Of a DNA stretch of 64,000 bases, positions 37,090 to 48,639 are shown piece after piece. Source of the DNA: Ulota crispa (lineage: Eukaryota > Streptophyta > Bryopsida > Orthotrichales > Orthotrichaceae); assembly GCA_963920765.1 (NCBI GenBank), contig OY987249.1:12028817-12092816 (forward strand), written 5' to 3'. Under the pieces are notes generated by a model. That model was not told where the DNA came from, made no database searches, and saw only the letters and a program-made list of their open reading frames with translations. The stretch's first letter is position 1. Each line of letters opens with the position of its first letter. The translations under genes were made by a program, and so were the position numbers.

Positions 37090-39018
37090 TTAATTAAACA
37101 AGGTACCTAACAGGATTAACATGTCCAACTTGTAACTTCTAGGTTGAGATTGTACCCTATTATGATAGTTGTGTTAATGTATTTTTCAAAACAAATTGAA
37201 ACACGTTTTGTAGAGATAATGTTTGTCTTGAAAATATTCACCCTCCACATAATCTACCTAAAATTAGATATACTTAAAAGTGTAGGTACCTTGGACTAAG
37301 GTAGGGATTATACAAATTGATTAGGTTCCTTAAGCCGCTCCTAGAGTTTTTTTTTTTAAATAACAATTTAAGGAAGTTGGTTGGTTTATAAACCTTTTTC
37401 ACTACCTTGGTTGTGTAGCTACAGATTTGTTCAAACTTGCAATTGAAAATTTTGAAAAAATGGAGAATGTGTGCTTGTGCATGAGCAGTGCACATGACAA
37501 ACTGAAAGAGAAGGACCTTCTTTTGACAAGCCTAAAGGCAAAGCTGAATGCTGCCAATGTTGAACAAAAGCGAATCCTCTTCGCTCAATCTAGACAGGGC
37601 AGACATCTCAAAGATTTCCAAGCTGACTTTCATGAACTATCACAGAAAATTGAGGTTTTACTACCATCCATCCACCCCTGTTTTTATCCGAAGAGATTTC
37701 CCCACCATGAACCCTTTGATCACCACATACAACAAATTGGGACAATTTTTCATCTCAGACCTACAAGTAAGTAAACAAGTTTAAGTTGAATGCAAATTAT
37801 TATGTAGATTCTTGGGGTAGCTTTGCGCATAATTTTTTTATACTTGAATTTGTGGGCTGTATTTCCAATTTTATTGAATTGAAAAAACTAATACTAATAG
37901 TGAACCTTCTCCAATTTCCATATCAAGCAATTGTGGAATTGGATTACATGTTTGGAACTTGAGATTTTCCCAAGTTATTAAATAGGGTGAATTTAGTATC
38001 TAAAGCAAAGACTATAAATTTTTACTTTAAAGGAGCATAGTTAATACTCATAGTAGCTTTCTGAATATCACTCTATAGTTCATTCTTGTAGGTCTTAATT
38101 CTTAGTGATGCTGAGTTTTTCTTTAATTTTTCGGAGATCTGGTTTTTTGATTCATTTCGACTCTTATTAATCACCCTTCGTTTATCACAATTGTGCAGAG
38201 CGTTCGAGGTCTAAAAATGGGAATTATGGAGTTGTATCAAAAGCATGTCGAAGGCAAATTCAAGGTGAAAAATATCAACAGACCCATTGAAGAATTTTGC
38301 CATCAGCGTGAACTTTTGGAAAGACAGGTACTCTTCGCTTCTCAGAAAGCTGGAAAACCCATATAAACATGCATCCACACATAGTGTTTTGAATTTAGAT
38401 TTTCAAGCATTTCTATCTAAGATTTTAGGGCAAATTTGATAGATACCCCTGAAGTTTGTGATTACATGTATAAATGTCAGTTTTTGTGAAATTGCACAAA
38501 TGTCTTCAAATTTAAAAAAAACAGGTGTTTGTCTTGTGACTCTTGTTGTACATGTCACTTCCATCTTCCTTTGTGCACACGTTCTATTGCACTCCTTGTT
38601 ACAACTATCACCCTCATAACATGCTAACAGAGCTCTTGCATCCAAGAAAAGTGGTAGCCAACTTGTAAAGCAATTTCCATAAGAGCAAACAAAAGAGTTT
38701 GTTGTGCTTGTTTAGGATGTGCCGTGACCAATGTTGAAACAAAGAGTGCAATAGAACTCAAACAACAGACGCACAAAGGGAGTCGGAAGTGGTGCGCACA
38801 ATAGCACAAACGCCTGAAAATTATGATTTGAGGATGTTTATGCAATTTCTGAAAATCCAAGGGCATTTGTACAGATATCACAAACTTCAAGGGTGTCCAT
38901 TAGATTTTCCCCAAATTTTATTCTCTTTAGTAATACATGTGAAGGGCTATGAGAAAGATGATCCTAGCTAGCTAGAGCTCAGTGGCACTGCCTTGACACA
39001 AGGAAGGCACAAAACACA

Positions 39019-39266
39019 ATATTTGTTAATTTCGGAGAAAGTTTTTCCCAAAACCGATTTTGGATATATTGAATTTTGAATTTGTGAGAATATTTTGGTG
39101 ATCGAAAGTGAGTTTTTTTTTATAATTCCTTCCAGATATTTCATCATTAATATAAGATCTTGAAGAAACCATCACAAAGTTCACTCTAAATCACCAAAAA
39201 AAAACTTTTAAAAGTGAAAAAGTCAGAAGTCCCAAAATCAGTGGTTTTTCCCAAATTAACAAATAT
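39019..39266. mobile_element. MITE, 248 bp, ATATTTGTTAATTT termini
   Basis: Left ATATTTGTTAATTTCGGAGA pairs with the right end, read inward, ATATTTGTTAATTTGGGAAA; the next block CAAAACCGATTTTGG pairs with CACTGATTTTGG. The copy is close to that at 31576-31840. It lies immediately upstream of the last exon of the CFAP57-like gene. Confidence 0.75.
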
Positions 39267-39722
39267 CCAATCGCCACCTGGAAAACATGACTTGTGAGCG
39301 TGGTGGATGAGGAATACTAGTGTTGGTGGGGCAGGTGAAAACGCTGGAGCATGAGCTGAGGAACGAGAGAAAGAAGGGCTTCCGAACGCACATGCACATG
39401 ATCAAGGACAACCAGCACCTCCTCCAGACCAAGGAGCTGCGAGACCAAGTGTTTAGTAACAACACCAGCCGAGCCAGCACGCCCATGTCCAGTGCCCCCG
39501 CGTCACGGTGGGGTCCCGGCCCAGCACGGCGTCTACGTAGTGCCAGCAGAGGAGGGAGGAAGCAAGGAGTTGTGGGCGGTGCGGAAGCAGCTGGCGGAGC
39601 TGCAACTGCAGCTGTCGGCGAGAAATGCTCGCATGGAGTTGCTGGAAGAGCAGATCGAGTCCGGTGATGTGGGGCTCATGCAGTGCATGGGCGTACACAA
39701 GAAACCTCTCTCTCGTCGCTGA

Positions 39723-41785
39723 CGATGAGGTAAAGTGGAAGCACCCATACCCGATAACTTAAGGCAGAAGCACCCAAATGCAACACTTATCTCAGATATG
39801 GTAATTTGGAGGGTCTTTTGAGAATGTAATGGCATGTGTTTGTTAGGAAATGAGTACAAAAGCAAGCAAAATTGTTTTTGGAATTTTTTGAGATTGTATG
39901 AACAAATTACAAATTGTTGAAGGTAACTTCGTAGATTGACCTATTGTGGACACTAGATCCCTGAAAACACAACATCAAAAGACCATGTCATGACAACAAA
40001 AAGACCATGTCACACCCAATCATAAACCGTCACCTACACAATTTATGTTCCTTATGTCAACTTGCATGTCTAATTTGGATGCATTCATGTCTTCTTTAGG
40101 TGCAAGAGTGCTTTACTTTTAAGTTTAAATTTAAATGTCGCTAAATAGATAGACTCGCATTTGGGTGCTTCTACCTTAAGCAATTCTGCAACAACTTACA
40201 AAGAGTTTGAAGCTAACAAATAATTTTCCCGTGTAGGAAGATAAGAAATATTGGGATTGCGAGTTTTACATAATTTTAGGTCATGACTTGAAAGGTGGGT
40301 GCACTCACATCAAGACTTAAGTTTTCATCTATATCAACCTACCTTATCAGATGAGGGGTGCGAAAATGGTTCCACTTAAGAGCACGTAAAAAATTTGTCT
40401 TAGATTTGGTGATATGCGGTCTGTGTACTTGTATTTCAGTCCACCATGAATGAAACAAATTCTGGTTACACAGAATCCCATAAAGTCCATTTGTTGCAGC
40501 AATCCAAAACAATTTACCGCATTTCACTACCAGAACATCTCAGGTTGCTGTCAAATAAGAGTGACCATCTTGGCCACCGGAAACGTCTAAAATGTGTATC
40601 TGTGATAGGAACACCCATTTCTGTCACTATATCCTTACTCTGTTCCTAAGAAATAACCAGAAATTCATCAATACAATACGATGAAAAACTGTCATTTAAC
40701 AAGGGACTCCTAACAATTGCAAATATTTAGGCTTCAATTGCACATGGAAACACCCCTGCCACAGTTCCGCATCTGCAAATTCATAAAAAATTCATGTACA
40801 ATAGGCTACCAAAAAGATTGTCACCTCTCCAATTTTTCACCTTTTTTGAAGTCATTTTTAGCAACATAAATAGCCAGCACATTATCTTTTGATTTTGACA
40901 AGCTGCTTATTGGGAATTATCATGGTGGTAATGGTGGTTTGATGTATGTATTTTTGAATTGAAAGCTCCTCAAATCCATGAGAGGAAGGTGATAGAAAAG
41001 AAAAATGCGACAATCTTTTTGCTAGGCCACTGTATACAGTACAAAATGTACATTTATTGTTTTGGTTGTTCTCCTCAAATTTCTGCTTTACAATTCCCTT
41101 CATGAGACAAATAGCATTCCCCTCCATTCACGCCTAAAGTTACAGAAGCGAGAGATCCTACGTCGTATGAGTTCTATCAAGTGTTAAGAAAGGGCGTACC
41201 AATAAAAGGATTCAGGAAGAGCTTGGAGCTAGCTTCAGGGTTTGAAAAGCTTCCTCATGCCAAAGCCACAAATGCATGTGAGCTGGACTAGCAAAAACTA
41301 AAGAAGCAAAAGGTATATTTGCAAACTCCGAGAACAAATAACCATGTACAAACAAAACTGCAAGTGTAGAAACCCTCAACACAAGTTCATAATACTACTA
41401 CACCATAAGCTGCCAGTGCGAGATAGAATCGTAATTTGCTTGTAAAAAACCAAACATTGCTAATCTTCAACAAACCAAGCCAAAGCCTTCGTTCACAGCA
41501 AGATCTCACCTGTCAGGCCTTCAACTTCAGCTCTTCCTTGAAATCTGTTACGCCCATCGCCCGGCCAAGCAGGACCATATCATGCACAGGTTCAAACCAG
41601 GTTCTAACATTTCGTTGTTCTAAAAAGATCTCAGACAACTCTGGATCAATGAATAAGCTACACTCGACAGGACAAAGAGGCTCCACCACAGACTCTACTC
41701 CCCTGTTGCCTCTACTGCGGACCCTAAATCCTAAAAGAATATTCGAACTTTCAAGAGAGAATCAAAGAATACATGTGCATATTAT
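39723..41785. other. Intergenic region between CFAP57-like and hydrolase genes
   Basis: The two genes converge here, so this stretch should hold both 3' ends. No reading frame with recognisable content is present; short frames at 40339-40649 and 41436-41840 have no family features. No clear transposon ends were found. Confidence 0.5.
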
Positions 41786-44700
41786 CTACGCTTCAAGACT
41801 CACAAACTCGAAGATCTCTTCTAAGAAGGGACCGATGTGAGATTTCAAAGCGCCCGAGCCGCGATGCCACAAACAGAAATCCTCATGGGCCATCTCATGG
41901 TGCATTGCAACGCGTGACTCACAACCGAGGGTTTGCAGCATGGTGTGGAGGGCGACGCTGGACGAAGGCGGCACCGTGACGTCGCGGTCGCTGGCGATCA
42001 GCAAGCAGCGCGGCACCAGATCCGAGCCACGCATGGTCGGGGTTGGCGGGACGGTCTCACCGTCTGCTACGAACTGGATGCCTTCCTGGAGCAGCAGAGA
42101 CTCGAAGAGCAGCGAGGGCGACATGGCGTCGAAGTGGGGTTCCCAGCCATTGGCGGGCCTCATGCAGGAGATGGCTCCCACGCCGCGCCCGACCTCGTAC
42201 TTGAAGTGCTCGCCGATGTTGTACACTCCCGCCAGTCCCAGAAAGCCGTGCGGGATGCGCATGTCCAGCGGAAGAAGGGAGCCCTGCTGCTGCTGTTGTG
42301 CATTGTCCACACGACGGCTCGCTCTTTCCCAAAGCACCATTGCACACAAATGCGCCCCTGCTCACAAAAAAATTCCAAACGTGATTTCAGAAATGAGCTC
42401 AAGTTGCTATAAGAAACCACTGCTACATGTGCTCGACTTTCAAGATTTCACAGTGTGCTCTCCACATTTTTTGTGGCCAACTTGTTTCTTTAACCCCTAC
42501 AGTGCTTTACAGTGGTGTGACAAGTGCCCACCCATTATAGTATTATTTCCAAAAATTGTAAAAGTCAACAATGCATGATGTCCTCATGAAAGTTGCAAGA
42601 AGGGTAGCATGGGACTTGACAATGTGTCTGCAAACCCTCTCACAATTTGGGTTCCTAGATCTGTGAGTCCATTTGGTGAGATTTTTTTTTTGCCTTCCAT
42701 GGTGGACCATGTGTTTATGAGCACTTCCGAAAAAATCTAGATGAAGAACGGATATTTTCCAACCTACAGGGGATTAATTTTTATCAGGGGACAGAAAACG
42801 TCTTCTTGGGCGTTTAAGGGTTCAGGTAGAACTTCAACGACATGCCAGAAAGTCCGAAAGCGGAAACCAAAACACCACAAACAGTGTCCTGGTATTGGTG
42901 GTGTTGATTGGGCTTCATCGTAAAAAAGGAACATGGCATGAATTTCTTTTTACTCTTTCACCAACTGATGTTAACTAATACAAGAAGGTGAATGGCTTTC
43001 ATACCGTTCTCCATTCTCACAGAAGGAAGCCCAGATAGCAATAAATTGCCGTAGTCCACGAAGTGTTACTAGCGTTTTTCTACAAATTTTGGAGGGTGTA
43101 GTTATATAGTACTACCAACAAAATTATTTTGTTGTTGAAAGGGGATGGAAGATGGCTAGATGCATGAAAAACAATCAAATGGAAAGATGAGAAATTGGCA
43201 TGTAAAAAGTGAGTTTCTAAAGTCTGACCGAAATACAGACCGGAGGCTCTTCTATGCAGATAGTGTGCATTTTCATGATCAATGTGTTTGTGAGGGGCCT
43301 AATACCTCTCATTATATCATTTTTGTCGTTGAAAGTTGAAAGTGGATGAATGCTCTATTTTATAATAATATGTATTTAGGAACCCTTATCTGTTTTTCTT
43401 CAAATGTAGCAATATTTTGAAGATACATGACTAAAATAGCAAAACCTAGTCAACTGAAGAATGATTGGCATTAACCTGATGAATGGCCCATTAAAAACAC
43501 CCTGTTGGGGTCGCCACCATAGTGGGCAATGTTGTCCATCGTCCAAGTCAATGCATCTGACACCTCACCCACTTGGTGTTTGGCAAGTGCCTGCATTTGG
43601 TCAATAGGCAACTCAATTCAGAAGTATTTATCAAAAAGCACACCAACTTTGTAAACATACTATGATGTAATAGCAGGCTTAGGTCCTTGGACGGTACTAA
43701 CTAGTGTCATTAAATAGCACTATTTACTATAGGCCTGGGTCTTTATATTAGTACCAATTAGTCTCATTAGACACAAGCCTTGGGTATATTAAATTTTTTA
43801 ATAAGTACAATACTGCCAAGGTTTAATGTCCTTCGTCAATACTACAGAAAAAGGAAGCAAAAAAGATTCATTCAACGGATCTCAAAATTATGTTTACCAA
43901 AAATATAATGAAAAAAGAACACAAGTGAAATGCTAGAGCTTACAGCTGCACTACATAGCTGACGCTAAAAAGACTCTCGCCCAAAAGCATAAACAGATGT
44001 TAAGTAGTCCCATTCATGTCAAATTCTATTGTGATCCAGATAATAGCAAAACAATGCCCCTTTATCCAAGAGCCCTTACTAAAAATCCTATCTAGGTTTT
44101 CCAAGTTACGAAATTACATTCATCTGAGTTTGAATATGAAAAACGAATAATTAAAACTTGAAAATGTCAAAAAATTATTTGTGAACAGGAAGAAAAGAGC
44201 GTGCATGTCCTCCAGAATGCTAGAAAAATGAGTAAAAGTGACTAACCTCAGGGTATAACGTATACTGAACAAGCACAGCAACGACACCCTCCTCGGCAAG
44301 AAAAGTGCCCAAAGGGGAGAACTGCCATTTATCTCCAGATGCCCACACACCTCCATGCACAAAAATCACAACTGGCTTGAGCCCTTCTCCTTTCAATTTC
44401 CGATTGCTGGATACATACACGTCCAACCTGTTCATGCCATAAATTCAATTATCAGCCTCCTGAATTCTCCAACAAAACCATCGTTTCCGAGTCCAAGGCT
44501 TACTTAGGCTTTACTTCCACTGCAACCTCAAAAAACCTCAGAAAATCTCAGAAAAAACTCAGAAAAACCATGGATCTTATGAAGAGGCATGGAAGCAAAC
44601 ATAAAATGCTCTCAACAACAGCAAGAAATGGTATACACCACATTGAGAAGCTGCAGATAATGCTAGTTAACGAAGAACCTTTCAGCATTTCAAGCAAAAT

Positions 44701-45793
44701 ACAAAAAGAAAGGTCTGCAAGGGATTCAACAAGAGCTAGGTAACTCGAATCATGTCTGAGGAATGTCATCTTTCATCAAGCTTAACGTAAAATTCACATG
44801 AAGCAGAGTCTATTACTACAGGATGAAGAAGCTCTTCCAACCCCGCAGGACCTAACCCTAAACTTCACTCGAGGGGCTTGTAAAACAAATCTAACGACCA
44901 AATCGGGGCTACCAAATCTGTGACGCGGCGTTGAACAAAGGTGTAAGTGAAAACTATGGAACTCAAATTTCTATTCATAGTTGTAACCAGACATTTCTGA
45001 AGAAAAATTACAAAACTATAGTGCATGACACTTATAACCAACAACTATTGGCCCAACAAGAAATGCTAAAGCACAACCCATATACCCATTAGCTCAAAAG
45101 TAACTCTACCACCAAGCGGGACAAACCCTAAGCTTCATCTTGGTGGACTCAAATTTTGATAACTTTTTTTTGACAAAGCCTTAGGCTAACCACTTGAATT
45201 GGGAGTTGTTGGTTATAAGTGTCATGCACCATATGATTAAGAACAGAAATGGCTGATAGATGGTCAACTATTTACGACTGTAAATAGTGCCATTCGAGTT
45301 ACAATAAAGAAAAGCGGAAGGAATTGTGTCAACGGAGCAATTTCACGTTCTGCATTTACACTGAAATCGGCAAAAAAAATCATGCAAGCTGAAGATTCCG
45401 TGCGTCCCTGGACCAGCAATTGAGCGTTTCCAGCAGAAAGATGAAGTAGTACCAGCAGCAGCACACTCACAGGTTGCGTTGCGGACGGGCGTAGCGGACG
45501 TCGCGCGCCACCACAACATTTCTTCGGTTGTTGCTGTTTCGAGCTTTACTGCCACCACCGGAGGCAGCTTTCTTCTCCGCGAGCTCCTTTCCCCAGGGCT
45601 TCAACGTCGCATGCAACCAATACGCATGCGCACCGTACCTGGCCAGCGTCAAGCTCCCCAGCACGGTTCGAACGATGAGCGCCAACAGAGAGAAGAATAT
45701 GACGGCTCGCTGCAGGGGCGCCACGCCCTGCGCAGTCCACGCCTCACGAACGGCGCCCTTGACGGCCTCGCCCACGATCCCTGCTACCGCCAT
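41786..45793 (-). CDS. Alpha/beta-hydrolase, isoprenylcysteine methylesterase / kynurenine formamidase-like
   Basis: Four exons on the minus strand: 45793-45471, 44427-44247, 43590-43476 and 42357-41786. They join in frame (1,191 nt, 396 aa) with GT..AG borders. An N-terminal hydrophobic stretch (VIFFSLLALIVRTVLG) suggests membrane anchoring. QRNLLDVYVSS opens the catalytic domain, followed by FVHGGVWASGDK (HGG oxyanion motif), VQYTLYPEALAKHQVGEVSD and GGDPNRVFLMGHSSGAHL, where S of GHSSG is the nucleophile. The C-terminal exon supplies LIASDRDVTVP (probable Asp) and MAHEDF (probable His). All triad positions look intact. The arrangement matches the ICME/formamidase group; the YTLYPE and GHSSG details differ from the usual plant ICME (YRNFPQG, GQSAGAH), so the substrate is uncertain. 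The reading frame is open upstream to an ATG at 46021; ATG 45793 is preferred because family-like sequence begins there. Confidence 0.8.
45018..45233. mobile_element. MITE-like inverted repeat in intron 1 of the hydrolase gene
   Basis: GTGCATGACACTTATAACCA followed by ACAACT at 45021-45046 recurs in inverted orientation at about 45205-45230. The arms are about 26 bp and separated by about 155 bp. No clear target duplication was seen. Confidence 0.6.
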
Positions 45794-46260
45794 GCCTGCT
45801 GCTCTGCGCCGGGGCACGATACTTGAATGGTTGCTTTGATTGCGGTGCCTCCGCGGCCTGTTATGATCCCCCGGGATGAGCGGACCGAAGCATGACGTGA
45901 GGAGGCACTTCGAGTGCACGTGACGGAGCGGGCATGCAAATTGCGGAGCTGAGAGGAGGTGCCAGTGGGCCATACCCTTGGTGGCCTCTGCTCTCGTACT
46001 TACAGTCTCCGGCTTCCGCAACCATCCGACCGAGCACGCTTCCCGTGTGTCGGAGATACCGAGGATTCACGTTGGAGCGTGCTATTTCGACGATTCCGCA
46101 TTTTTTTCTGCTTCCATTCTTTCATACAAATCCCTGCGAGTCTTCTCTCATGTTGTCATTCTTCCGCAATTGTGAAAGTGCCGCGCAAGGTGCTCCGCGA
46201 GCGGCGAGCGGCGAGCGTCCGTCTTCGTCCTGTCGCTTTTTGGTTTCTCACGGCTCTCGC

Positions 46261-46280
46261 CGTGACGTGACGTGACGTTT
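46261..46280 (+). promoter_or_regulatory. Triple TGACG cluster upstream of the hydrolase gene
   Basis: CGTGACGTGACGTGACGTTT contains three overlapping TGACGTGAC units, an arrangement bound by plant bZIP (TGA-type) factors. It lies about 470 bp upstream of ATG 45793 (240 bp from the alternative ATG 46021), in a locally GC-rich stretch that would suit a promoter. The role is inferred from sequence only. Confidence 0.4.
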
Positions 46281-46408
46281 GTAGGCGCCAAATACCGGAG
46301 GGTGGAAACCGAGGAATGGCTTTCACACCCGCCCTTTTTTTTAATTCGTTGTACGATGCAAGACACCACACCACAAACCAACAAACATTTGGCCATAAAA
46401 TGCCAAAT

Positions 46409-46701
46409 AAGGTAAGAGGTTTGAACTCCGTTAGGCCATTAAAACCGCTCATCTTCTCAAATGAATTATGTCGGTACATGTGTTTAGTGGATGTACATTT
46501 GAGGAAGTGGGCGGTTTTAGAGCCCTATGGCCTTTCTGCTTCAAAATTTCATAACTAATTTCATAAAGCTCCAAAAAATATGGAAAAACTTGGGTTAGAT
46601 GCCAATTCTTCTTGTCTTTCAAGGAAAATTTATTGAAAAATATTTCAAAAAGTTCCACCTTTCCAAAACTTAGATGGTCGATTAGTGAGCCTCTTACCTT
46701 A
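46409..46701. mobile_element. MITE family TAAGGTAAGAGG, copy 1 (293 bp)
   Basis: Starts TAAGGTAAGAGGTTTGAACT and ends, read inward, TAAGGTAAGAGGCTCACTAA. Shares its interior with 47411-47728 and 57274-57580: CTTCAAAATTTCATAACTA, GTTAGATGCCAA and TTTCAAGGA. The two ends extend by AA on both sides. No unambiguous target duplication. Confidence 0.75.
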
Positions 46702-46703
46702 TT

Positions 46704-47031
46704 GGTCAACTTTGGGGTGCTATCAATGTATTTTTGACAAATGGTAATCCAAATCTATTTTTGTAGTTTTTTTCTTAAGATCTCCTTGCTTAAAGTTACG
46801 AAGCCTTTAGCTAATTGAGGGGTTTATAATTACAAGGAGTTTCAACTTATTAAAGTGTAGTACAACATCAAACAACAAAGACCTAACAATCATATAAGTT
46901 ATTCATAACACCCCTCAATTAGTTGAAACTCTTTGTAACTTTAAGCATGGAGATCTTTAGAAGAAAACTTAAGAAAATGGATTTGGATTATCATTTGTCG
47001 AAAATACATTGATAGCACCCAAAGTTGACCA
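46704..47031. mobile_element. Foldback element with about 130-bp arms
   Basis: Left arm TGGTCAACTTTGGGGTGCTA… is mirrored by the right arm, read inward, TGGTCAACTTTGGGTGCTAT. Pairing continues through ATCAATGTATTTTTGACAAA, GGTAATCCAAATC, CTTAAGATCTCC, GCTTAAAGTTACGAAG and AATTGAGGGG. The loop is about 65 bp. It directly abuts the preceding MITE (46409-46701). Such a long hairpin could yield small RNAs if transcribed. Confidence 0.75.
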
Positions 47032-47410
47032 CTATTTGGCAATTTGTAGCCAAATGTTTGTTGGTTAATGGTGTCTTGCACTATACTTACTATCAAGGAG
47101 AGTCAACCAAAATGATTTGAACACAATTGCTTAAAAAATTCTGGGATTTAATTTCTTGGAATTTTTCCTTTATTTTCAAGGAGAGGTAACCAAACAAGCA
47201 CAACTTGAATTTTGATCCACAACTATTAGCCAGAGATTGGGATTTGCTGTGAGTATTTGTGCACTTTCAAAGAGAGCTAACCAATAAGAAGTGTTGTTTG
47301 AATTTTTCACAAAAACTAGTCAAGGGATAAGATTTTTGAGCTTTCTACGGATTTTGGAATGTTTTGTTTAACTTGAAGCAAGGTTTTTGCTCATCTCTTC
47401 TTCTTTGCTC

Positions 47411-47728
47411 TAAGGTAAGAGGTTCTAAAAGCGTGTACGCTATAAAATGGTGCACCTCCTCAAATGTACTATGTTTGTACTTGCTCTTTTTTATAACCCT
47501 ACAATAATATACAGACAATATACATTTGAAGAAATACACCATTTTAGAGCCCTACAGCTTTTCCACTTCAAAATTTCATAACTAGTTGCATAAAGCTCCA
47601 AAAAGATACAAAACAACTTAGGTTAGATGCCAACTCAGCCTCTTGTCTTTCAAGGAAAATTTGCAAGTTTCACTTCCCAAAATTCAGTTTCAGCCCTTCA
47701 ATGCTCCATTCATGAGCCTTCTACCTTA
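47411..47728. mobile_element. MITE family TAAGGTAAGAGG, copy 2 (318 bp)
   Basis: Left TAAGGTAAGAGGTTCTAAAA and right (read inward) TAAGGTAGAAGGCTCATGAA. The interior is shared with copy 1, including TTTTAGAGCCCTA, CACTTCAAAATTTCATAACT and GTCTTTCAAGGAAAATTT. Confidence 0.7.
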
Positions 47729-48639
47729 GCTATGTCCTTGTGACTGAACCTTCTAAGAGCCTCAAAATTTCCTTTTGATGCTTTCGAAATTATAAAGCAC
47801 ATGTTTAAACTATTGTTTGGGATTTTTATTCCTACATTTTAGTATCAATGCCTTGAAACAATCATAGGACAATTCTTTTATTGGGGGAAATCATGGAGTG
47901 GATATGTTGATAGGAGGGCCTAGTTACAAAATAACATGCCAGGACATGGGAATAGCAAGGGATGTTATTTCATTATTAAGTTTAACTCCTAAATGTCCAC
48001 GACACCAGAATGTAGTGTTTTTAACACTGAAATTTGGCACCGTGGGTATTTACGGGACCACGCAACCATATTTTGGTTACAGGGAGTGTTTTTGGCCTAC
48101 AGATTAAAATTGCTTAATATTTTGGAATTTGGTCTTGAAGAATGTATGTGATCACAAGAATTTTGCATCCATTTAAAAAAATAACAACGGAATCAGATAT
48201 GTGAGTTGACACATCATGACTTCAAAATATGTATCTATTTTTTGCCAAAGATGGATCATAGCAACAACACATTACATCAAAAATGCAAGAAGAATGTCAA
48301 ATTTCAATTGCACAATCCTAAAAAAATTCAAATTACTTAAGAAATTTGCTTGTATTGTTTCCCTATACGGTAGCAGTGTAATTGTAGTATTAGAAGATCT
48401 ATTGGAATGGTGTTGTCATTTTATCTTTAAAACTAGTCATCCGACATTTAAGGCCAATTCCTAACTGTTTCCACCAATTGGATTTTCCATAACATTTATG
48501 GAATTTATTGTAGAATTGTTTTAGTGTAGTAAAGAAAGTGGAATTTTTGACCCATTTTTTCCACTTAGCTACACCTTGTGATTGTTATTTTTATCTATTT
48601 TGTGTGAAACAAGTCTTATTGGAAAGGTAGGAAACATTA

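Larger units (their letters stand above)
25644..39722 (+). pseudogene. CFAP57: CFAP57/WDR65-like motile-cilium protein, full-length but interrupted
   Basis: CFAP57 is a WD40 plus coiled-coil axonemal protein linked to inner-dynein-arm assembly. Inferred exons: 25644-26156, 27578-27907, 28244-28570, 28719-28890, 29111-29331, 29958-30184, 30510-~30623, ~31148-31402, 32007-32159, ~32774-32862, 33012-33105, 34215-34369, 34962-35147, 36135-36219, 36446-36573, ~37423-37654, 38199-38327, 39335-39722. Exons 1-8 give the WD40 half (VVTSSIDNIVCVWNYEE; MLIDDLRLWKEF; GMDGAIYKWDL). Exons 9-18 give the coiled coil (ELEKFKWVLDWKIKDL; ELYQKHVEGKF). The total of about 1,260 codons is normal for the family, and nearly all exon phases join correctly. 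Lesions: TGA 27722 (where HTW is expected), TGA 28328, TAG 31328, TAG 36217 (Gln expected), a phase conflict near 37423-37450, and a frame change near 39515. A translated start at 25656 is also possible. The gene is probably a recent pseudogene; sequencing error cannot be excluded. Confidence 0.85.

Noticed and set aside
25644..39722. Stop codons in the CFAP57-like gene rescued by U-to-C RNA editing, as in hornwort or fern organelles
   Set aside because: That editing is known from organellar transcripts only. The gene has nuclear-type introns, and frame breaks would remain.
41933..42578. Long plus-strand frames opposite the hydrolase C-terminal exon
   Set aside because: They are antisense shadows of a GC-rich exon with clear family motifs on the minus strand.
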